From NCBI GenBank assembly GCA_035578155.1, contig JAPWDM010000004.1, positions 52,851,762-52,915,761 of the forward strand: 64,000 nucleotides of DNA, written 5' to 3'. Shown in pieces: positions 22,916-35,639 of this stretch. Numbering within the stretch: the stretch's first letter is position 1; each line of letters begins with the position of its first letter. The position numbers and the translations under genes are program-made. The notes under the pieces are model-generated. The model made no database searches and was not told the origin of the DNA. It saw only the letters and a program-made list of their open reading frames with translations. Source of the stretch: Brachynemurus nebulosus (Eukaryota; Arthropoda; Insecta; Neuroptera; Myrmeleontidae).

Positions 22916-23730
22916 CAGATTACTGGAAATTAAATTAAAGTTATGAATATTTTTAAAATACATCTTTTTCAGACGTATTGTTAAAATAAATATTATACAT
23001 ACTTGAAGGTTTTTATATTAAAAATATTTTTTTGGACAATTTTTTTACCCTTTTTTTTTAAAAAAAAAAGAGTAAAAATTTAACAATTTAAATTTAAAAA
23101 AGAGCTGTTATATTATTTATGACAGCTCTACGATACTGTCCAGATATGCCACCTATAATTTACTTTCAGAGATTTTTAATAATGACATTTTCACATGTAC
23201 TAAATTTTGCCTTCTTTAATATGGTGTACAATTAAATATTGCCACAACATTTGTAATTTGATAACCTGTTTAATGAATATTAAGTTGAAAATTTTTAGGA
23301 AAAACTAGAAATTATTTTGATAATTAATGTACTTAATTAATAAATTTTCTGTTACTGTAAGAGGCTAATGTGAATATATCATTACAACTTATTTCGTATT
23401 TTTTTTAGTATAAATTCAAAATAAATCGTATTTTTTGCGTTCGCTTAAACAAACCTGACCACGGGTTTTGAAAATTAAAACTTAAAAATAAAATTTCTCA
23501 AAAATTTGAAATAAAATAATGAAAATTTTAGCATAATTGGTAATTTGTAGTAATAAACTAATTTTTAAGAAACATCTCAATATATGTTCCCATTTGAAAA
23601 AAAAATTTTTTCTATTCCAAAAATACCGTAAGTCCTAGAAGTCAACAATTTTTCGTGAATGGCCCCCTCTATTTTGAATATTTTTTGTATAGACTTTTTT
23701 TCGATTAGATGCATATTTTAGAAATAAATC
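22916..23730. other. Non-coding AT-rich DNA
   Basis: Nothing recognised apart from homopolymer-rich stretches around 23030-23100. Confidence 0.5.
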
Positions 23731-23762
23731 GAATGGCAACTCCCGAAAAACTCACACAGTAC

Positions 23763-23842
<80 letters not shown>
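23731..23842. repeat. Element end plus (TA)n array
   Basis: ATGGCAACTCCCGAAAAACT precedes a TA array (about 23766-23842). The same end word with small changes is at 57360-57390. Confidence 0.8.
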
Positions 23843-23844
<2 letters not shown>

Positions 23845-24260
23845 CCCCTTGAGAATAAAACTGTTACAACTGCAAAATCACTAATTTTAAGATATTAAAG
23901 AAATAAGGTTTTGAAGAAATTTAAAACCGAATAACTTTTTTCCAAATCATCTTAGAACTTTAAAACTTTGCTCTAGGTTCATTCTAACAGTTAGTTTTAA
24001 ATGTTGTGATAAAAATTTTGTCGAGAAAATTCATAGTTTAGCAGTTGTAACCAAAAATTTTTTAGTTATTTTACAAAAAGTTGCATTCTGTTTAGGATTA
24101 TAATGTTATATCTGCAAATAATACATTTTTTCTTAATTATTTCACGAAATATTACTTTTTGTTGGTGACGCAAAGTTGTATCTGCAACTAATACTTTTCA
24201 GAAATTTTGAAAATTCCGCTTTAAGTATATAATTTTATAATGGCAATTGTTTAAGGTAAC
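23842..24260. mobile_element. TCGC-end element fragment (family B, left end)
   Basis: Directly after the (TA)n array comes TCGCCCCTTGAGAATAAAAC then TGTTACAACTGCAAA. The inverse of this sequence ends another fragment at 38437, also against a (TA)n array. The word GTTGTAAC/GTTACAAC recurs inside. No protein and no matching right end here. Confidence 0.5.
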
Positions 24261-24495
24261 ACATTCCATAACTGTATTACAGATAAAGAAGGGCAACGGG
24301 AAAATTCCCAGTGGAAATTTTCCCGGGAATATTCCCATTTGGGTAATTATTGAGTATTTTCCCGGGAAAATTCCCAAACATTCCATAACTGTATTACAGA
24401 TAGAGATGAGCAACGGCAAAATTCCCAATAGGAATTTTCTCGGGAATATTCTCATTTGGGTAATTATTGAGTATTTTCCCGGGAAAATTCCCGAA
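24261..24495 (+). repeat. 117-bp tandem duplication with CCCGGGAA inverted words
   Basis: ACATTCCATAACTGTATTAC starts at 24261 and again at 24378. Each unit contains GGAAATTTTCCCGGGAAT and TTTTCCCGGGAAAATTCCC, which are self-complementary. Confidence 0.9.
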
Positions 24496-24773
24496 ACCTG
24501 AGTAAAAACGATTACTTACAATTAGCTGTACTATTTTACAAATGCGTTTTTAATTAAAGACCGCGACACCGGTCCCTCAATTTACGTGAATATTCGTTTC
24601 ATGGGGATTCAATTTATGCGGATAAAAAATCGCGTAAATTAAATCCGTCATTATGAAAAAAAGATACTGGAAATAAAAGCTACCAAAAATTGTAGAGAAT
24701 TTTATAATACTTTAAATGATAACGAAAATGTAGAAATTTACACGTTAAAATTTTAAAAATATCGTTTTTTCGA
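24496..24773. other. Non-coding DNA
   Basis: GGTCCCTCAATTTACGTGAA and CGCGTAAATTAAATCCGTC look like the ends of a small repeat. No gene. Confidence 0.4.
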
Positions 24774-25265
24774 TATCGATAATTTTCGATAACGAAAAAT
24801 AGGTTTTGACAGTCCCAATATATTAGAAATACCCAGAACTTCCTTCGCTTAAGCCTTCAAAAATTTCGTTATTTTTGAGCTACGATGTACCGTTTACGAG
24901 ATATTTACGACCAAAGGTTTACGTTTTCGAAAAGTAATGAACACTAATTTTTTTGAAAATATTTTATTGGTGACAAAACCAATTTGACTAATCAGTCTGA
25001 ATCAATTAATTATAATCAGTTTATGATGAGTAACTCGGTATCGATAATTTTCGATAACGAAAAGTAAGTTTTGATAGTCCCAGTATGTTGGGAATACCCA
25101 CAACTTGCTTCGCTTAAGCCTTCAAAAATTTCGTTATTTTTGAGCTACGATGCACCGTTTACGAGATATTTACGATCAAAAGTTTACGTTTGCGAAAAGT
25201 ATGAAAACTAATTTTTTCGAAAATATTCTATTGCCGACCAAAGAAATGGGACTAATAGAGCATAA
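24774..25265 (+). repeat. 265-bp tandem duplication
   Basis: TATCGATAATTTTCGATAAC begins at 24774 and 25039. Both units carry TTCGCTTAAGCCTTCAAAAA, GAGCTACGATG and CCGTTTACGAGATATTTACG. About 90% identity by eye. Confidence 0.9.
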
Positions 25266-25997
25266 ATTAAACGATTATACAATCAATTTATAATAATTTG
25301 TTAGACATTTAGTAGTAAAAGTAATTAAACACATTTAACTGAAAATATTGTTATTTATTCTTCTTTTCTTCTATTATAACTATTAGGAGTATGTAGCTAT
25401 TAGAGATATGCTGCTACAATTTTATTCTGCTTTTGGATTTTAATTTACTTATATTGTTTCTTACATTTTCTTTTATATCAATATTTTGCCGATTGAAGTT
25501 TTTCCCACGTTTGTCTGTTTTTATTATACAAATATTTCGATCAAGCTTTTAGTTTACTTTTCTAGTTTACATTTTATCTTCTACGCAATATCCTGATTTA
25601 ATTTTTGTTTTTACCGGAAAAATTTAAGTTTTCAGTGAATCACGTTCTGACCCTGTATTAATTAAACCTTTTTGTATATTTGTCGCCCGTAAATCGCGAT
25701 TTCGCTTTCGTTTCTTTCCTTCCGAAACAGGTGTTGTTAAATTTCCATTAGTATTATTTGGGAAAGTTTCGTTCAAATTAAAATATATATCCGAATTAAC
25801 AGTAATAGTTACAGCAGAAGACAAAAACTGTCCACTATTTAAATTTAAATGGATAAAATTATTTAAATTGTTTAAATTATATGGTTTAAATTATTTAAAT
25901 TATAATATTAAATTCAGAAAGAGCTGTTAAATTAATTTTTTCTTTATAAGCGTCCATATTTTGAAATTAAAATAAATTATAATTATATTTTAATAAC
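25266..25997. other. Non-coding AT-rich DNA
   Basis: A minus-strand frame at 25624-25824 (66 codons) is unremarkable and not called. The last 13 bases before the retrotransposon form its target duplication. Confidence 0.5.
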
Positions 25998-26010
25998 AAT
26001 AATGCCACGA
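25998..26010. repeat. 13-bp target-site duplication, left
   Basis: AATAATGCCACGA, repeated at 32704-32716 after the poly(A) tail. The leading A residues are ambiguous with the tail. Confidence 0.9.
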
Positions 26011-26714
26011 GGTGGTGAGGACACCTATAGCAGCTGCCCTTGGCACCCGTGAGGGATATTTATCCCCCATTGGTGTCAAGGAGGCTAAGGGTTCCAGGGG
26101 TAGTTTGTGCGCAATACAGTAATCTTCGGATTCCATTAGCCTCTGACTATCCAAGATCGGCACCGTTCCTTCTCGAGGTACCACCGTTTTCACAAAAGAT
26201 GCCGGATCTAGAGGAGAAATCCTCGATCGTTCCTTTTTTAACCTTCGTTTTTATTTCGTTTCGTTTTTATTGTTTTTTTTGTTTTCGTTATTTTTATTTC
26301 TTTTTGTTTCAGGTTTTCTTTTATCTTTTGTTTCTTTTTTGTTTTTGGTTTTGTTTTGTTTTCGTTCTTCTTTGTTGTCCCAACTTCAAGTCATCTTCGG
26401 GACCCACACTAGCTCGTGTGTGGCTTAGCGGCGTTGCCTGGAAAAGGGGATCCTGGTGACTGACGGAAGCCGTTACTTGCGAGTACGGCGGAACAACACG
26501 TCACTTTGGCCCTGGCTTCAGGCATAGACCGTGGCTGCGGTTATGCACCGGCCGCAGTAAATTCGAGCGCCCCGGGGTCGTGCGTGTCACTGGGGCAATG
26601 GGCTTCGTCCCTAGGGCCCCTCATTCCCGTATCCCTGGCGTGGGAGTCCCACGTCCCTTATGAGGCTCCGTGGAGGGTGGGGAGCGGGGTGGGGGATTTT
26701 TTGTATAAAATTTT
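26011..26714 (+). promoter_or_regulatory. 5' UTR / internal promoter region of the I-like element
   Basis: Starts GGTGGTGAGGACACC immediately after the target duplication. Short inverted words are visible (GGCACC / GGTGTC; GGGATA / TATCCC at about 26052-26066). A T-rich tract at 26230-26375 separates two GC-rich parts. Non-LTR elements generally carry an internal promoter at the first base, but no specific element can be named. Confidence 0.45.
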
Positions 26715-28427
26715 ATGGGCGATCAAAACTTAAATAAACAGAGCGAGTCCGGGCCCTCCAAACCGGACGCGAACCCGGCTCCACCACCGTCAGCTGGTGT
26801 GAGCTCCGGTAGCGAGACACGTCCCGCTACCGCGTCCAATGTATCCGCACCGCAAATTAGCGGGGCGAGTACAGAGTCCAAAAGGGGTAACCCTCCCCCC
26901 AAAAAAGGGAATCGTCGTGGGCGTCAGATTCCAATTGACGCACCAAGAGAGCAAGTTGCAAGTTTCATGAGGTTTTTAGTAATAAAACCAACGGAAGGAG
27001 ACTTCAGTAAGATGAGTCCCTTCCAGTTGGCAAAATTAGTAAGAGATTTTATTGGGCATGTTAAGAATGCTAAACTGTCGGGCAAAGGGTTGCTCGTGGA
27101 GGCATTCTCAGCGGCACAATCCGAGAAAATCAGCAGTTTAAAGAATCTCGGGCAATACGCAGTGGAAGTGACTCCCCATGGAGTATTAAACTACTCCCGG
27201 GGCGTAATCATGCACCCCTCACTAGCGTATTGCACCCTTGAAGAGATAGTGTCGGAGATGTCTCCACAGGGGGTAACAGAAGCGAGGAGGCTTAAATTTA
27301 ATAGGGGGAATAAATATCCGAATTCCCCCCTAATCATGTTAACATTCAATAAGACTACCCTACCAAAAGAGGTAGTCTTAGGCCTCTTCGAAAAAATCGA
27401 CGTTCGTCCGTATATTCCGGCACCAATGAGGTGTTTTAATTGCCAGAAATACGGACATGTAAGTCAAAAATGTAGCGTCGAGCAACAGATTTGCGTGTGT
27501 GGCAGGCCGTTACATGAAGGACGGCCATGTGACGAGCCAATCAAATGCATAAACTGTGGGGGCAATCACTCTGCCAAGTCGAGGAATTGCCCCATCTTCA
27601 AACAGGAATCAGCCATCCAAGAGCTGAGGGCCCTGGAAAAGCTAAGCTATCCAGAGGCAAAACGGAAGCTTCTGGGCAACATGCCCCGTCGCTCGGCCTT
27701 GGATGGTTATGCACGCACTGTTGCAGCCCCCGCCCCAACAGCGGCTGAGAAGAATGGCGAAATTAAAGAAATTAAAGAAGCCATGAGACAGATGCTACTT
27801 ACGATGCAACGTATGCAAGAAAGTCTCATGCGCTCTGTGGGTGTAGCTGGCCCTACTCCCACATCAGCCGCAGCGCCAGCCAAGGTCTCTGAGGCCAAGA
27901 GGATGTTGACAACCACCCCTCAGGGACCCATTGTGAGAACTGTGACGTCTTCTCCAAAGAAGTCACCGAAGAAATCACCGTCAGGCAGAAGACGTCACAG
28001 TGAGGGGGAGAAGGAGGTGGTAAAACCAAGGTCCCCAAAAAAGGGACACTCCACAACCACCTCGGAAGTAGAAACCATGCTGCCTCCACAATCGACGGTG
28101 CCACTGCCACAACGACCAACGGTACCGTCCCGACCGGGCACACCCGAACGCCCGGTCACCCCCCTCCCGAGTCGCTCAGCACCAACACCAGTGAGCGACT
28201 CGGACTTGTCGACAGCGTCGATACGGACGGGTGTCAAACGCCCGACGTCCGACGCATATACAAACACCTCGGCTACTGAGTCCGATAACTCGGACGCCCA
28301 TGTGCGTGTGCTTACAAGAAACACACTTAAAGCCGGCGGAACAATTTTCAATAAGAAACTATCACATCCGCCGGCACAATGTACAGCCAGACATCCGGGC
28401 GAGGGGGGGTGTTGCCATCATCATTAA
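26715..28427 (+). CDS. I-like element ORF1: zinc-knuckle nucleic-acid-binding protein
   Basis: About 570 codons from ATG at 26715. An N-terminal Pro/Ser/Gly-rich region is followed by a conserved middle domain (from about 27000: FLVIKPTEGDFSKMSPFQLA) that resembles the RRM-like part of insect Gag-like ORF1 proteins. Then come CCHC-type knuckles: CFNCQKYGHVSQKC (about 27430), CVCGRPLHEGRPC and CINCGGNHSAKSRNC (to about 27590). A coiled-coil-prone stretch (EIKEIKEAMRQMLLTMQRMQ) and a long basic/proline-rich tail with KKSPKKSP follow. Such proteins coat the element RNA and assist target-primed reverse transcription. The last ~40 residues overlap ORF2 in another frame and may not be the original C-terminus. 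Confidence 0.8.
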   Translation: MGDQNLNKQSESGPSKPDANPAPPPSAGVSSGSETRPATASNVSAPQISGASTESKRGNPPPKKGNRRGRQIPIDAPREQVASFMRFLVIKPTEGDFSKMSPFQLAKLVRDFIGHVKNAKLSGKGLLVEAFSAAQSEKISSLKNLGQYAVEVTPHGVLNYSRGVIMHPSLAYCTLEEIVSEMSPQGVTEARRLKFNRGNKYPNSPLIMLTFNKTTLPKEVVLGLFEKIDVRPYIPAPMRCFNCQKYGHVSQKCSVEQQICVCGRPLHEGRPCDEPIKCINCGGNHSAKSRNCPIFKQESAIQELRALEKLSYPEAKRKLLGNMPRRSALDGYARTVAAPAPTAAEKNGEIKEIKEAMRQMLLTMQRMQESLMRSVGVAGPTPTSAAAPAKVSEAKRMLTTTPQGPIVRTVTSSPKKSPKKSPSGRRRHSEGEKEVVKPRSPKKGHSTTTSEVETMLPPQSTVPLPQRPTVPSRPGTPERPVTPLPSRSAPTPVSDSDLSTASIRTGVKRPTSDAYTNTSATESDNSDAHVRVLTRNTLKAGGTIFNKKLSHPPAQCTARHPGEGGCCHHH

Positions 28428-31400
28428 AGATGGCGTCCCATTCCAGGACCATCCATTAAACACCCCCCTACAAGCTATTGCAATACAAATACTGAAACCG
28501 CCACAGTTCACAGTATGCTCGGTCTATTTACCAGACTTCGACTGGAATGTCGAAACCCTGACCGAGCTTACCTTACAGTTACCACGTCCATTTTTGTTAC
28601 TAGGAGATTTTAATGCTCACAGCCCCATGTGGGGTTGTAGCACGAGAGACGCCCGTGGAAGACTCATCGAACGTTTTCTAGATGAGTCTGAAACGGTCTT
28701 GTTGAATGCCGGTGAAGGTACTTTTATTAATGCAAGGACCGGTGAGTTGTCGGCTATCGACTTGTCACTTTGCTCACCGGTTATAGCGCACCGTTATGAG
28801 TGGACGCTGGCGTCAGACTCATACGGTAGCGACCATATACCTATTATTTTAAATATGTAAATAAGTACCATGCCGATGACTCCACATTCGTCTTCGCCGA
28901 GATGGCGTCTCCGTCAAGCCGATTGGGAAATGTACGCTAATTCATTCCGTACACCCGAGCTGACTGGAGACGTAGAAGATGATGTGGAGAAAATGTCCTC
29001 CAGTGTCAATGAAGCAGCATATACGAGTATACCGAAGTCGTCCAACATTCCACCCAAACATCAAGTACCATGGTGGAATGAAGTCGTCAGTGTAGCAGTT
29101 GCAGAGAAAAAGCGGGCGTACAACGAACTCAGACGTCGCCCCACGCAGGAAAATGTGATAGCCTACAAGCGTGCTCAAGCACGCTGTAAACGCACAATAA
29201 AAGAACAAAAGAGGCTATCATGGGAGCAATATGTTTCGGCCATAAATACCTCCACCACCACCTCAGAGGTATGGAGAAGAGTGAGGGCCATTACTGGGAA
29301 ATATTCCCGTTCACCTATGCCCTCCCTTCTCGTCGTCGACGGTCGGAACATCACTGAACGCGCAGAAATAGCTAATTGCTTAGCTAAGCACTTTGAGCGC
29401 GTCAGTGGCTCCCAGAATTATGACCCGGACTTCTTGCGGATGAAGATCGAACACGAACAAAATGATCTTGATTTTTTCTCGGATGAATCCCTCCAGTATA
29501 ACCAACCGTTTTCTATGCAAGAATTACTGGAGGCGCTTCGGGGATCTGGGGACACCTCCCCTGGACCTGATGAGATCCCCTACGCCATGATCCGGAACCT
29601 GCCTTATCCTGGTAAGTGTAAGTTACTGGATCTGTACAACGAAATTTTTAGGCAAGGCGTTTACCCGCCGCAGTGGCGGGAAGCTACCATCATTCCGCTG
29701 CTAAAAGAGGGTAAAGATTCATCGCAACTAACTAGCTACCGTCCAATATCCTTGACTTGCTGTTTCAGCAAGGTATTGGAAAAAATGGTGAACAACCGTC
29801 TCGTCTGGTGGCTGGAATCCCACAATCTCATTCCTAAACATCAATGTGGGTTCCGCCGATACCATTCGACTACGGACCATCTTGTTCGCCTCGAGAATGC
29901 CATTCAAGACGCCTTTCTCCAACGAAAACACCTTGTGGCTGTGTTCTTCGATTTGGAGAAAGCTTATGATATGACCTGGAGGTATGGCATTCTCAAGAAG
30001 CTGCACGACTGGGGTTTAAGAGGTAACCTCCCTCAGTTCGTAAAAAGTTTTCTGACTGACCGTTCTTTTCGTGTCCGGGTAGGTGACACTGAGTCTGAGG
30101 CCCACTCCCAGGAGAATGGTGTTCCTCAAGGCTCCACCATTAGTGTCACCTTATTTTCTATCGCAGTCAGTCATATTGCAGCTTCAGGCCCAATTCGTCG
30201 TTGCTTGTACGTTGATGACCTCACAATTTTTTATGCAGCCGATTCCATTGAGGATATCCAACAACGGCTGCAACAAGGCATCAACGAAGTGGTGACTTCT
30301 GCAGAAGCTCTTGGTTTTCGCTTCTCTCCACAAAAAACATCGGTGGTTCACTTCTACAGAAAGCGCAACGCACATCCGGATCCTGTTCTCACATTGAAAG
30401 GATCCAACCTTCAGTGCGTCGATAGCGTCAGGTTTCTAGGACTTATATTTGATAAACAACTAACGTGGCGTCCACACCTCCAAGCCTTAGCTGCGAGTTG
30501 TCGCAGGACAATAAACATGCTTAAGTGCTTGGCTGGTGCATCGTGGGGTGCGGGCCGGGAGTCGTTGCTTCGCCTGTATCAATCGCTAGTTCTGACTAGG
30601 ATTGATTACGGCAGTATTGCTTACTCCTCCGCCCGGGCGTCTGCGCTTCTACTCCTAGATCCTGTTCACCATGCAGGCATACGACTGGCTACGGGAGCAT
30701 TTCGAACGAGTCCTTCTATGAGCCTCTGCATAGAGTCGGGTCTCCCTCCGCAGCGACTGAGACGTGAGCGTCTCTTGCTCAATTATGCAGCGGGGGTATA
30801 TGCAACACCTACGCATATTAATCACCCAACTCTATTCAGATATCGTTTACAGGGGCTCTACGGTCGACGTCCCACCATAAGTCGACCAGTGGCCGTTCGA
30901 ACGCAGGAGTCATTAGAGAGTCTGCACTAACAGTTCGCCAAGGTACTTCCCAAACGTCCTATGGAAGTATCTCCTTGGCTGATCCCTAACGTAAGGTGTC
31001 GTTTCGACCTGACTGGTCTCAACAAAGAGGAGGCCAGTTCATTCGAATATCGATCCCGCTTCTACGAGATCATTAGCGAACTTGACTCTCTTTGCATATA
31101 CACAGATGGTTCCAAAACAGCTACGGGTGTTGGAAGTGCCATCGTCATTCGTGACGATCCTCACGCTTGGACACTTCCTCCCCAGGCCACTGTGTATACT
31201 GCGGAATTATTTGCGATTTTGCAAGCCCTGCGATTCTGTCAAACATCTGAAGACAGCGCATTCCTCATTTGTTCCGACTCGTTGAGCGCGTTGCAAGCGA
31301 TCTGCCACTCTCATACCATCGATCCACTGGTGCAGAACATCCGAACGTGTCTCTACATGCTCCGCCAAAAGTCTATCACCTTCTTTTGGATTCCCGGACA

Positions 31401-31890
31401 TGTGGGGATACCTGGCAATGAACTCGCCGACCAGGCAGCACGTCATGCAGCCGAAGTCGGTGAGCCACAGGACATTGCCATACGCCCAGAGGATCTGAGA
31501 GTGTGCATTAGATCCGCGATCGATCAGAAATGGCAACGTGAGTGGAACAACCACACGGCTAAGCTCAGACAGGTGAAACCTGAGGTCCGAAGAACTCCGG
31601 CACCTGTAAATCTGAGCCGGCGAGAGAGTGTGGCCCTGACGCGTTTACGCTTGGGCCACACGGCGTTAACACATCGTCATCTTCTCGCCGGTGAGGATCA
31701 GCCAAGGTGCGCCGCCTGCGGGACGGCGCTGACCGTGAGGCATATAGTTGAGGAATGTGTAACCTTTGAGCCATTGCGCCAGAGGTTGCAGCTCCCCAAT
31801 AATGTAGCCGAAGCTTTAGCTTACGATGCAGTCTCTGAAAGAAAGATGCTTGAATTTCTCCGAAATTCGCATCTTCTTCAGAGACTTTAG
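28231..31890 (+). pseudogene. I-like element ORF2: endonuclease-RT-RNase H, two stops
   Basis: One continuous frame interrupted only by TAA at 28858-28860 and TAA at 30928-30930. Part 1: AP-like endonuclease with CVCLQETHL, RGGVAIIIKDGVPF, LLLGDFNAHSPMWG and SDHIPIIL; its usual N-terminal strand is not visible. Part 2 (28870-30930): reverse transcriptase with KDSSQLTSYRPISLTCCFSK, CGFRRYHSTTDHL, VFFDLEKAYD, NGVPQGSTISVTLFSIAV and the catalytic CLYVDDLTIF. Part 3 (30961-31890): RNase H with YTDGSKTATGVGSAI, TAELFAILQAL, ICSDSLSALQAI and GHVGIPGNELADQAA (D-E-D-D set kept), then a C-terminal CxxC...HxxxxC finger (CAACGTALTVRHIVEEC). The rest of the frame is intact. The protein would nick DNA, copy the RNA and remove it. 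Confidence 0.9.
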
Positions 31891-32690
31891 GGGCATTACA
31901 TCTCTGAATTTTACAAAGTCGTCTCTTTTTATCTCCCCCGATAGAATTTTAATTACAGTCAATTTTAATTTATGTATTTAAAAAGTATTGTGTGTGTCTT
32001 AATTTATTTATTTATTAACAATACCCTGTTCCAGCTGGTCTGGCAGGGTACTTTTAGTCTTGTTTTTATGCCACTAAGGGCCTTTACACCCTTAGTGGTA
32101 CTTTGTTATTTATACGTGTTACTTTGTTTTTGTTATTGTTTTTTAACGATGTACCACCGAGGGCTCTTTACACCCGAGGTGGTGCATCATTTGTTTCTTC
32201 TTTCTGTGATATTTTGTTATGCCGCTGTAGGCCTGTTGTTATGGCTCTACAGCGGTATTGTTTTAACTCCTTATTGCGTCACTGGTGGGCCTGTGGCTCC
32301 CCAGTGACGTAATAAGTTTTATCTGTGATAAATTGTGATATAAATCTCTAGTCGTTTGTGTGTTTCTAGTCAGGTTCCTCCACCCCGAGGCCCTTTACGC
32401 CTCGGGGGGAGTCGCAGCGATGGTCTTCAGGCCTTGGTGACCGGACGCTTTGTCTAGTACTTATCGTACCGTCACCAAGGACTGTCCGCTCTTTTTAAGC
32501 CCTGGGATGGCAGGGCTCATCGTTGGATTTTATATGTGTATGTTTGTCCGTTGTCTATTGCATTTATGTGTTCCTGTCTTTACGTGTTGTTTTTATTTTT
32601 ACTGTGTTTGGCGGCGCATGCCCTTAGTAGGCGATGCCGCCGGGTGCTGCTGACCGCGCCATCCACCGGCAGCAGTACCCCAATTTTTTC
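31891..32690 (+). ncRNA. Structured 3' UTR: stem-loop series of the I-like element
   Basis: At least six successive hairpins: 32071-32098 (10-bp perfect stem CCACTAAGGG), 32154-32182 (with a tandem G-A/A-G internal pair), 32222-32255 (CCGCTGTAG), 32271-32315 (15-bp stem with one G-U), 32378-32411 (12 pairs, one bulged A) and 32432-32480 (CCTTGGTGAC), plus AGCCCT/AGGGCT at 32498-32517. Three share a loop like CYTTTACRCC. Most have a counterpart in the truncated copy at 20750-21600. Non-LTR reverse transcriptases often recognise 3' RNA structure, so a role in template selection is a reasonable inference. Confidence 0.75.
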
Positions 32691-32703
32691 CAAAAAAAAA
32701 AAA

Positions 32704-32716
32704 AATAATGCCACGA
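32704..32716. repeat. 13-bp target-site duplication, right
   Basis: AATAATGCCACGA, matching 25998-26010. Confidence 0.9.
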
Positions 32717-33266
32717 AAGAATTCGTCTAAACTCAATAAACATTAAATATGGCTAAAATTGTGAACATCATTATTCACTTACATTGTAAAATGATAACAG
32801 AAGAAGGAATATCAAAATGCGTGTAGTTCTGTATGTACCTACAATCCACTCTAACTAACATGTAGCCACTTAATAAAAGAAATCATATACATATACCTTT
32901 TTTAATCTAAATATACCCCTGTCGCAGCATCTGCATAACATAGCGAATTTCCAAATCTTGGGCACTGGCGGATCCCATCTAAGACCTGTACCTATTTAAA
33001 ATAGTTTAGCTTTCTAAGAGTAAAAGAATTTTTAAAATCGGCTGGGTAATTAGTTTTGGTATTTTTGGGGACCCAAGAACCCGAACGAATTTTGTGCAGC
33101 ATTGTTGTATCCATCTAAAATAATTTAGTTCTCTAGCAGTGAGAAATTTTTTAGCATCGGTTCGATAGCTTATTACTGGCGTTTTCGGATCTGCAAGATC
33201 CCGGTGGATCTCATTAAAAAATCAGCTCGACCGTATATTCTAGGCGGACTTTATGTAATATATATA

Positions 33267-35553
<2,287 letters not shown>

Positions 35554-35639
35554 AACCCGTTGTGTAGCATTCTACGCCGCATTTGCATCCACAGGACAGT
35601 TGTGGATCTCAGATAACACAACCTGTACCTATCTAAAAT

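Larger units (their letters stand above)
26011..32703 (+). mobile_element. I-clade non-LTR retrotransposon, near full length
   Basis: Bounded by a 13-bp target duplication. Order: a GC-rich 5' UTR (26011-26714), ORF1 with zinc knuckles, ORF2 with endonuclease, reverse transcriptase and RNase H, an ~800-bp structured 3' UTR and a short poly(A) tract. Base composition is much more GC-rich than the surroundings. The RNase H domain and a YVDD catalytic box point to the I group rather than Jockey or CR1. Two nonsense codons in ORF2 and a suspected junction deletion between the ORFs make this copy defective, but the intact duplication suggests recent insertion. Confidence 0.9.

Noticed and set aside
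26040..26733. Open frames inside the 5' UTR of the I-like element
   Set aside because: They overlap different frames, lack domain features and stop near the ORF1 start. GC-rich UTR sequence explains them.
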